This document shows positions 1-5,474 of a stretch of 7,826 bases of DNA, in pieces; the stretch's first letter is position 1, and each line of letters begins with the position of its first letter. This DNA comes from a bacterium (GTDB lineage Bacteria > Bacteroidota > Ignavibacteria > Kapaibacteriales > UBA2268), in assembly GCA_024710535.1 (NCBI GenBank), contig JANJUO010000144.1:1-7826 (forward strand), given 5' to 3'. A program made the translations under genes and the position numbers. The notes beneath the pieces are model-generated. The model saw only the letters and a program-made list of their open reading frames with translations, did no database searches and was not told the origin of the DNA.

Positions 1-56
1 AATTATAATAATATTTTTTTTGATTAGAAATATTGGAATATTTTATGAAAAAATTT

Positions 57-129
57 GTCTTTTGATTAGAATATTTGGTCTTTTGATTAAGATTTTTGGT
101 CTTTTGATTAGAATTTTTGGTCTTTTGAT
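57..129. repeat. 21-bp tandem repeat array (three full copies plus a partial)
   Basis: Copies begin at exactly 21-base intervals: 57, 78, 99 and 120. Each starts GTCTTTTGATTA and ends TTTG. The first three differ from one another at only a few positions in the G/A-rich middle and T-run; the fourth keeps only the first ten bases (120-129). There are no unique spacers between units. A degenerate unit at 15-35 (TTTTGATTAGAA core) sits in the same 21-base register, so the array probably once ran from about 15. It lies beyond the terminator, so it is not expected on the operon transcript. Function unknown. Confidence 0.85.
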
Positions 130-182
130 CCTTACAGTATAACGATTTATGAGGGCAAAATTTATTGTAAATTATAAATATC

Positions 183-205
183 TCTTTTTGATTAGTAATT
201 ATTTG
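183..205. repeat. Outlying diverged copy of the 21-bp repeat core
   Basis: TCTTTTTGATTAG followed by an AT-rich stretch ending TTTG repeats the array unit with about two extra bases. It stands 54 bases beyond the last array copy and out of 21-base register. In DNA this AT-rich a chance match is possible. Confidence 0.4.
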
Positions 206-223
206 TTATTTTATTAATAAAAA

Positions 224-237
224 TTATAAATTTATAA
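224..237. repeat. AT-only palindrome, first copy
   Basis: TTATAAATTTATAA is a perfect 14-bp palindrome. Its core is shared with the longer palindrome at 263-282, 26 bases downstream. It could be a binding site or simply low-complexity AT sequence. Confidence 0.4.
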
Positions 238-262
238 AATCAATTTATTTTTTTGTTAAATT

Positions 263-282
263 AATTTATAAATTTATAAATT
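263..282. repeat. AT-only palindrome, second and longer copy
   Basis: A perfect 20-bp palindrome with half-site AATTTATAAA. It contains the same TATAAATTTATA core as the palindrome at 224-237. No gene start lies close by within the window that it would obviously regulate. Confidence 0.45.
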
Positions 283-350
283 GAATTGAAATATCTATTC
301 AATAATTGAGTGTTTTGAATGCTTTGATTTAATAATATGAAGAATTAAAT

Positions 351-389
351 AAAAAAAACATCCGATTCTTTGATAAGTTCGGATGTTTT
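351..389 (-). terminator. Rho-independent terminator at the end of the operon
   Basis: Arms at 379-389 and 355-365 pair perfectly over 11 bp (core TCGGATGT/ACATCCGA). An inner CTT/AAG pairing (368-370 with 375-377) can extend the stem around a four-base loop. Read on the minus strand, the stem runs into eight T residues (358-351). The position, 54 bases after the DPM-like stop, fits transcription ending here. On the plus strand only four T residues follow the stem, so it is oriented for the minus-strand operon. Confidence 0.9.
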
Positions 390-443
390 GAATGTAGATT
401 TTTTGGAATTATTCTTGTTTTAATTCTAAGATTTATCTCTTGA

Positions 444-1169
444 TTATCTTATTTTTTTCTTGTTCATTCTTTTCCAGAAGAATTTCAATTTCCAAACAAG
501 AAATACAGCTTCATAGACGATTTTTTTGTTCATCTTGGAGACTCCACTTGTTCTATCTATGAATATTATTGGTATTTCTTTTATTCTTGCACCTGATTTC
601 CAGAGTCTGAAATTCATTTCAATTTGGAATCCATAGCCGTTCGATCGAACTGCATCGAAGTCTATCTTTCTTAATGCCTCTGCACGAAAGCATTTAAAGC
701 CCGCAGTTGCATCCATAATCGGCATCCCTGATATTATGCGGGTGTACATACTTGCTCCATAGCTCAGAAGTAGTCTGCTAAGGGGCCAATTTACCACATT
801 AACGCCTTTGATATATCTTGATCCAATCACAAGGTCATTTTCCTTCAACGCCTCAAGGAAATTAGGCAACTCTTTGGGGTCGTGGGAAAAATCTGCGTCC
901 ATTTCAAAAATCGCTTCATATCCTAAATCAAGCGCATACCTGAATCCCTCGCAATAAGCGGTGCCCAAACCCATCTTTCCGGCTCGTACAATGAGGTGAA
1001 TCCTTGGGTTAAGCTTCTGCATTTGCCTAACAATGTCGGCAGTGCCGTCAGGGGAATTATCGTCAACGATGAGGATATTCAGCCCTTCAATTTGCTTCAA
1101 AACTTCATTGATAATCGAAGCAATATTTTCTTTTTCGTTATAAGTTGGAATAACAACAATAGATTTCAT
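444..1169 (-). CDS. Polyprenol-phosphate mannose synthase-like GT2 (DPM1 family)
   Basis: Predicted 241 aa, the usual length for the soluble single-domain DPM1/Ppm1 type. Motifs follow the family closely: 'VVIPTYNEKENI' (5-16), 'VDDNSPDGT' (35-43), 'GKMGLGTAY' (64-72), the metal-binding 'MDADFSHDP' (90-98), 'GSRY' (116-119), 'ATAGFKCFR' (154-162) and 'FIDRTSGVSKM' (203-213). The enzyme transfers a hexose, normally mannose from GDP-Man, to polyprenyl phosphate at the cytoplasmic face; the product feeds glycosyltransferases on the other side of the membrane. No GtrA-like or other membrane domain is attached; the end is a basic tail (KRMNKKKIR). Sugar specificity is inferred from family only; Pol-P-Glc or another hexose is possible. 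It starts 6 bases after the sugar-phosphate transferase stop, with a GAGG whose first two bases fall in that TGA. It is the last gene before the terminator and clearly GC-richer than the wzi-like gene. Confidence 0.9.
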   Translation of the reverse strand: MKSIVVIPTYNEKENIASIINEVLKQIEGLNILIVDDNSPDGTADIVRQMQKLNPRIHLIVRAGKMGLGTAYCEGFRYALDLGYEAIFEMDADFSHDPKELPNFLEALKENDLVIGSRYIKGVNVVNWPLSRLLLSYGASMYTRIISGMPIMDATAGFKCFRAEALRKIDFDAVRSNGYGFQIEMNFRLWKSGARIKEIPIIFIDRTSGVSKMNKKIVYEAVFLVWKLKFFWKRMNKKKIR

Positions 1170-1171
1170 AA

Positions 1172-1177
1172 CACCTC
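1172..1177 (-). promoter_or_regulatory. Shine-Dalgarno GAGGTG of the DPM-like gene, overlapping the upstream stop
   Basis: Minus-strand sequence TGAGGTGTTATG: the TGA stop of the preceding gene (1178-1176) shares two bases with GAGG (1177-1174), which lies 4 bases before the ATG at 1169. The layout suggests that a ribosome ending the upstream gene re-initiates here. Confidence 0.5.
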
Positions 1178-2633
1178 ATGCCTGCCCATGTCCTTTAAAT
1201 ACACACCAAACGGTGCGAACAACTATTTCAACGTCTAATTGTATAGACATATTTTCTATATAATAAAAATCATCTTTCAAGCGATTCTCGATTTCTTCAA
1301 GTCCCAACACATGCGGCTGATATTGCACCTGCCACCATCCTGTTATGCCGGGGCGAACGAGTAATCTTCGCTTGTAATAAGGTAATGCTTGCGAAAATTC
1401 ATCAACATATTTCGGCTGTTCGGGTCTTGGACCAACCACACTCATATCACCAATAAGCACATTATAGAATTGTGGGATCTCATCGAGATGCGTTTTGCGA
1501 ATAAATCTTCCGAATTTGGTCACTCGCGGATCGTTTACGATTGTCCATTGTCTTTCGGACTTATTTGCATCTTTGACCATCGAGCGAAACTTGTACATTT
1601 TGAAAATTTTCCCGTTTCTTCCCACTCTGATTTGTGTGTAGATAACCGGACCGGAGGATTCTAAGCGCACAATTAGTCCAATTAAGAGCCAAATTGGTAA
1701 TCCAATGATCAGTACTAACAAACTAAAAACAATATCGAAAAGTCTTTTGATAAATTCTTGCCAAGGTTTCATTAATTGCGTTTTGATTTCGATGAGTGGA
1801 ATTCCATATAAGATATGCGTTTTTGTTTGACCGGTGAAAATATCATATAAGTCGGGTTCAATTTTGACGATAACCTTGCTCTCGGCGCATCGGGTAGCAA
1901 TTCCAATCAAATCAGAATGTTTCAGGTCTGCAGAAGTGATGATAATTTCTTCCGGCTTAAACTTGAGAATCATTTTTTCCAAATCTTGTAATGTTCCAAG
2001 ATTAATATTTGCTTTTTGGATCTCTTCCAATTCTAAATTATCATTATCAGTTAAGATAAAGCCCACAATTTTGTATCCCCAAGCCGGCGATTTGAGAGTT
2101 TTTTGATAAAAATCAATTGCTTTTTTGGAATTGCCAATTATGAATGCATTTATGAATATCTTTTTCTGCTCTCTTAATTTTTTTTCAATAATTCGAATTA
2201 TAAATCTACCCACAAAAACATTGAAAGTCATAATCGCAATGAAATATAGAAAGAGCATTCGTGGCGAGTTTGAGCTGTCGAGATTAATTGCAATAACAAT
2301 CAATGCCGAGCTAACCAAAGTAACTTTGATGACAGAGGCAAGTTCATCGAAAGGACTGCGTTCGTACCAATTTTTATACATTCCGGTAAAGAAAAACACA
2401 GTCATCCAGAAAAAAAGCATCATTACAATCCCAAAAGCATACTCAAAAGCTCCGGGTTTGATGTGGCTTTCAACAATTCCTGATTCAAATCTGATAAAAA
2501 ACAAAATGCTAAAACTTATTGAAAGGGAAATAATGTCTGATAATATCTGCAGAAGCAATATTCTATGCTTAGATTTTAGAAAATTCCCGGAATTAATGAT
2601 GTTGTTATTTGATTTGAAATCGCTTTGCATCAT
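1176..2633 (-). CDS. Polyprenyl-phosphate sugar-1-phosphate transferase (WcaJ/WbaP-type PGT)
   Basis: Predicted 485 aa from the ATG at 2633. Four N-terminal membrane helices (~23-45, 61-85, 100-117, 124-147) precede a Rossmann-like CoA-binding_3 domain (~160-260, with 'GYKIVGFILTD'). A membrane helix (~298-322) then leads into the bacterial sugar transferase domain. Diagnostic motifs are 'KRLFDIVFS' (296-304), 'YKFRSM' (347-352), 'LDEIPQ' (383-388) with the catalytic Asp384-Glu385 dyad known from PglC, 'GDMSVVGPRPE' (395-405) and 'RPGITGW' (427-433). The enzyme moves a sugar-1-phosphate from a nucleotide sugar to undecaprenyl phosphate at the cytoplasmic face, the first committed step of capsule or EPS repeat-unit synthesis. 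The sugar (Glc, Gal or other) cannot be read from sequence. A GGGAG motif upstream and the ATGA overlap with the GT2 stop support this start; a TTG at 2645 is the alternative. The full-length domain set and all key residues are present. Confidence 0.93.
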   Translation of the reverse strand: MMQSDFKSNNNIINSGNFLKSKHRILLLQILSDIISLSISFSILFFIRFESGIVESHIKPGAFEYAFGIVMMLFFWMTVFFFTGMYKNWYERSPFDELASVIKVTLVSSALIVIAINLDSSNSPRMLFLYFIAIMTFNVFVGRFIIRIIEKKLREQKKIFINAFIIGNSKKAIDFYQKTLKSPAWGYKIVGFILTDNDNLELEEIQKANINLGTLQDLEKMILKFKPEEIIITSADLKHSDLIGIATRCAESKVIVKIEPDLYDIFTGQTKTHILYGIPLIEIKTQLMKPWQEFIKRLFDIVFSLLVLIIGLPIWLLIGLIVRLESSGPVIYTQIRVGRNGKIFKMYKFRSMVKDANKSERQWTIVNDPRVTKFGRFIRKTHLDEIPQFYNVLIGDMSVVGPRPEQPKYVDEFSQALPYYKRRLLVRPGITGWWQVQYQPHVLGLEEIENRLKDDFYYIENMSIQLDVEIVVRTVWCVFKGHGQA

Positions 2634-3826
2634 TTCTGCTCCCAAATTGCGATCTTTTTGTCAAAAATAAATTTAAAAAATGCTATGAATAAGCCCAAAT
2701 TCATCGTCAAAAAATAAAGCGATATTTTGAAAGGAAAGAAAACTATGTTAACTTTTTCCAATAAATATCCTGCGAAGCCCGTAACCGTTATAATTAATAA
2801 AATTCCGAAGCTAATATTCATCATTATTGAATCTTGAATGAAAAAAGAGAACAAAAATATCAAAATCAAGAAGAAAGGCGATAGAAGTCTGATTAATTTA
2901 TGAGAAATCAAGAAGAAAGAAAACCATCCGTAGTTCGGAAGCAGTAATTCCTTTGCCGCATATAAAGTGGAATAGACTCCTGCGGAAACTCTCGCGCGTC
3001 TATCTAATTCATTTGTCAATGATTTTTTGCGAACTTCCCACACATAAGAGTCTTCGTCGAAGTATGAACGCTTTTTGAATTTTGCTACATTCAAAATTGG
3101 CATCATATCATCGCAAACTTTGTCGTTTGGAAGAGGGGAATAGTATATTTTTCTTATTCCATAAAACGCTCCCAAAGAGCCGGGCGTTGAAAAGATTCTG
3201 CTTTCGTGCACACGCAAAATCAATTCGAATTTTTGATAAATCGATTCGCCTTTGAAGCCTGCATTTTCTCTTACATTTCCAACTTCGTTGTCTTCTATTT
3301 CATAACCGTAGGAAACCATATTAGCAATCACGGCGCCAACATTAGGATCGGTGAATTTTTCGACCATTCTTCTCAAAGTTGGGGTATCAATTCTGCAATC
3401 TGCATCCATATAGAATATCAAATCTGTAGATGCCTTCGCTGAAAGTTGGTTGATTACGTAGTTTTTTCCCTTTCTGTCGAAACTATAATAATCAATTTTC
3501 GGATAAATTTCTTTCAATTGCTTTAATTTCAGAACAGTATTGTCCGTTGATCCATCCGATCCCACCAGCACTTTGATTCTTTCGATATCGTATTCTGAAT
3601 CAAATATTGATTTTATACAATTCCATATCAAATCTTCTTCGTTATACGCAGAAATTATAATAGTTACTTCCGGCAGATTCTTGTCATCGAGTTTATTTAG
3701 ACTCAATCCCTTTGCAAAGAAAGAAGATAAGAATAAAATTAGCACAGGATACAATGCTATGAAATAAATATATAAAAAATATAAAGAGATTATCAATACT
3801 ACGAAAATGTCAATTTTATATTCCAT
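2630..3826 (-). CDS. Membrane-bound family 2 glycosyltransferase
   Basis: Predicted 398 aa. One N-terminal membrane segment (about residues 7-36) is followed by a cytoplasmic GT-A domain (~50-270), then about three membrane helices (302-333, 335-356, 362-389). Visible motifs are 'VTIIISAYNEED' (54-65), 'VGSDGSTDNT' (88-97), the metal-binding DADC at 141-144, 'TPGSLGAFYGIRK' (214-226) and an acidic pair D239-D240 where the catalytic base is expected. The Q-x-x-R-W signature of processive cellulose/hyaluronan-type synthases is not seen; the corresponding region reads ELDRRARVSAG (273-283). The topology matches exopolysaccharide GT2 enzymes that use UDP-sugars to extend a lipid-linked or polymeric glycan. 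The substrate cannot be named. The ATG at 3826 overlaps the Wzi-like stop by one base, which implies coupled translation. The end overlaps the next gene by ATGA. Confidence 0.85.
   Translation of the reverse strand: MEYKIDIFVVLIISLYFLYIYFIALYPVLILFLSSFFAKGLSLNKLDDKNLPEVTIIISAYNEEDLIWNCIKSIFDSEYDIERIKVLVGSDGSTDNTVLKLKQLKEIYPKIDYYSFDRKGKNYVINQLSAKASTDLIFYMDADCRIDTPTLRRMVEKFTDPNVGAVIANMVSYGYEIEDNEVGNVRENAGFKGESIYQKFELILRVHESRIFSTPGSLGAFYGIRKIYYSPLPNDKVCDDMMPILNVAKFKKRSYFDEDSYVWEVRKKSLTNELDRRARVSAGVYSTLYAAKELLLPNYGWFSFFLISHKLIRLLSPFFLILIFLFSFFIQDSIMMNISFGILLIITVTGFAGYLLEKVNIVFFPFKISLYFLTMNLGLFIAFFKFIFDKKIAIWEQK
2639..2643 (-). promoter_or_regulatory. Shine-Dalgarno GGGAG of the sugar-phosphate transferase gene
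   Basis: Minus-strand GGGAG lies 5 bases before the ATG at 2633 and 8 bases before the adjacent ATG at 2630. It would overlap the alternative TTG start at 2645 and so could not serve it. It therefore argues for an ATG start inside the ATGA overlap. Confidence 0.55.
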
Positions 3827-5472
3827 TAGAATTCATTTACCCTTATGATAATTCTAAAAAAATTTTCTGCAAAGCTATTCACAATTGCATATTTATAATG
3901 AAAAAGAATATTGAGATTTCTAAATATTTCAACACCGGATGATAAACTGATATTGGTTGAATATATTTTATTTCCATCTAAAAAATTTAAATAAGTAGCA
4001 TCTCCCCATCTTATAGTTTGCAATGGATTGCTTCCCACATTCAATTTCAATTCTCCATCATCATCGTAAATATTTTTTCCGCTTTCGATGTATTGAATTG
4101 AAAGAGTTAGAGGATATCTACCTCCAAACCAGTAATTTAATTCAGAAGTAAAGCTATGTGAATTAGGCATCAAAGATGAGCCGATAAGTCTTCCATCATT
4201 TGTAACAGAATTTTGCACATTATAATGAGAAAATGTGTATGGCTCCACTCTTGCATATTCAAATGCAAAGTCAAATGAATGAGGAAGAACAACATTCAGA
4301 GCAATATTGAAAGCCGCTTTATTGCTCCAAAAACCATTTCCGACTTCACTAAAAATAATATCATCAAGAAAATAAGTTCCTTTTATTTGAATATTATCAA
4401 ATGGTCTTATTGTCCAATCCAATCCCATTGCAGAATTGTCTCGATCGCGTAAAGAATGTTCAAGTGATTTAAAAAAACTCAATGGATTCAAATATGCTAA
4501 ATCAAATCCTCGTTCGCTATAGATAACGCTTTCCCAAAAGCCAATTTCACCCCAAGATGGACGAAGAGAAAACCTATGAAAAGCCATAAATTTTGATGGA
4601 ATTTTCAAAAATGATCCTGCGTTATAACCATAATGTTCTTCATGAAGAGCCATTAAAGAAAAATGTGAGAATTTGTATTCAAAACCATCAAATTTTGCGG
4701 CAATTGTTAGAGCATCGAAAGATGGAGAATTTGCAGATGCAATTAATCTTTGCTCCAATCCCGATCCAATCAAACGAGTTTCTCTTCCGATTGAAGAATA
4801 AAACCATTTATTTTGATAAGCAATTTGTGATTCCTGGATGTCCACATCATTTTTCAAATCGGAAAACTTTACATTCTGACTATATTTTGCATCTTTCATT
4901 GCTAATTCTCTTTCGCCTGCAAATAATGAGCCATTTGTAACTTGAAAATTATATCCAAAGTTATCATCTATGCTTCCGGCTAATCTAAATCCCAAATGTC
5001 CAATAACTGCATTCATTGATTTTGAATTTTCATCATTTGAAAACATAAGATCTGCCGCAATTAATGGCTCGAATTGAGTATGAATTGAAGAATCCGAATA
5101 TTTGAAAATCAATTTTTCATCTTCAGTAAAAAATCTTTCAGAAAAAATTGAATTTGAATCTGTTTTGCTTGAAAATAATACCAATGATTGCTTAGGAATT
5201 ATATCAAATTCTTGACAAAACAAATCCAAAGAACCTTGTTCTGCACTTGAAAGTAAATGCCTTTTTTCATTGATGATTGTTAATTGCTTAATAATTTCTT
5301 TTCTTTGAAGAGGTAAATCTGTTGATGAGAAATTTTTCAAAATACCTCTTGTTTCTGCTTTGATCAAAAATTTATAAACAGCATTAGATACAGGAATATT
5401 CTCAACTTGTGAAAAACAAGGTGCAAAAAATATCAATATTAATACTACTATATAACTAATTTTTGAGAACAT
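3826..5472 (-). CDS. Wzi-like capsule assembly outer-membrane beta-barrel protein
   Basis: Predicted 548 aa with an N-terminal signal peptide (hydrophobic residues 6-20, likely cut after S21, before QVEN). Residues ~27-70 ('VYKFLIKAETRGIL' then 'LPLQRKEIIKQL') form a helical module that recurs in Wzi-like proteins of the FCB group and loosely resembles an SLH repeat. From ~120 on, the chain alternates polar and hydrophobic residues in strand-length pieces rich in aromatics and ends in Phe, as outer-membrane barrels do. Segments such as 'WESVIYSERGFDLAYLNPLSFF' and 'GTYFLDDIIF' are typical of the capsule assembly Wzi family. E. coli Wzi is an 18-strand lectin barrel that anchors K30 capsule to the surface; this protein is somewhat longer. 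It starts 2 bases after the export gene, has no Shine-Dalgarno (an AAATAAATAAA leader instead), and its TAA shares one base with the next ATG (TAATG). The exact glycan bound is unknown. Confidence 0.85.
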   Translation of the reverse strand: MFSKISYIVVLILIFFAPCFSQVENIPVSNAVYKFLIKAETRGILKNFSSTDLPLQRKEIIKQLTIINEKRHLLSSAEQGSLDLFCQEFDIIPKQSLVLFSSKTDSNSIFSERFFTEDEKLIFKYSDSSIHTQFEPLIAADLMFSNDENSKSMNAVIGHLGFRLAGSIDDNFGYNFQVTNGSLFAGERELAMKDAKYSQNVKFSDLKNDVDIQESQIAYQNKWFYSSIGRETRLIGSGLEQRLIASANSPSFDALTIAAKFDGFEYKFSHFSLMALHEEHYGYNAGSFLKIPSKFMAFHRFSLRPSWGEIGFWESVIYSERGFDLAYLNPLSFFKSLEHSLRDRDNSAMGLDWTIRPFDNIQIKGTYFLDDIIFSEVGNGFWSNKAAFNIALNVVLPHSFDFAFEYARVEPYTFSHYNVQNSVTNDGRLIGSSLMPNSHSFTSELNYWFGGRYPLTLSIQYIESGKNIYDDDGELKLNVGSNPLQTIRWGDATYLNFLDGNKIYSTNISLSSGVEIFRNLNILFHYKYAIVNSFAENFFRIIIRVNEF

Positions 5473-5474
5473 TT

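Larger units (their letters stand above)
1..443. other. Gene-free AT-rich region downstream of the operon
   Basis: No convincing gene. From right to left it holds a 54-base 3' untranslated segment of the DPM-like gene, the terminator, two AT-only palindromes, the outlying repeat core, and the 21-bp array reaching toward the window edge. Because the unit is 21 bases, frames through it stay open. Plus-strand positions 2-142 read as a hydrophobic seven-residue repeat (GLLIRIF type) with no ATG, and the minus strand is open from 205 to the edge with no ATG, GTG or TTG start. I regard both as by-products of the repeat, though a plus-strand gene tail entering from outside cannot be wholly excluded. 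Confidence 0.7.

Noticed and set aside
15..129. CRISPR array
   Set aside because: The 21-base units are directly adjacent with no unique spacers, are not CRISPR-like in length, and no cas gene is visible.
2..205. Minus-strand open frame through the repeat (repeated NQKTKN residues)
   Set aside because: There is no ATG, GTG or TTG start in the open stretch, it lies past the terminator, and it follows trivially from a 21-base repeat without a stop in that frame.
406..426. Second hairpin (GAATTA/TAATTC) in the 3' untranslated segment as a terminator
   Set aside because: Only a 6-bp AT-rich stem and no clean T-run after it on the minus strand; the hairpin at 355-389 is far stronger.
2634..2645. 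TTG start at 2645 for the sugar-phosphate transferase
   Set aside because: The GGGAG Shine-Dalgarno would fall inside the codons of this start, and an ATG in an ATGA overlap lies at the right distance after it.
2125..2670. Plus-strand open frame of 181 codons
   Set aside because: It lies opposite the membrane part of the sugar-phosphate transferase, shows no family motifs, and reads as an antisense shadow of a well-supported gene.
4593..4940. Plus-strand open frame of 115 codons within the Wzi-like gene
   Set aside because: Antisense to a well-supported gene, with no recognisable motif or leader.
5414..5418. Cys in the signal region of the Wzi-like protein as a lipobox
   Set aside because: The context is FAPCFS, lacking the Leu/Ala-Gly pattern before Cys; a normal cleavage before Gln22 fits better.
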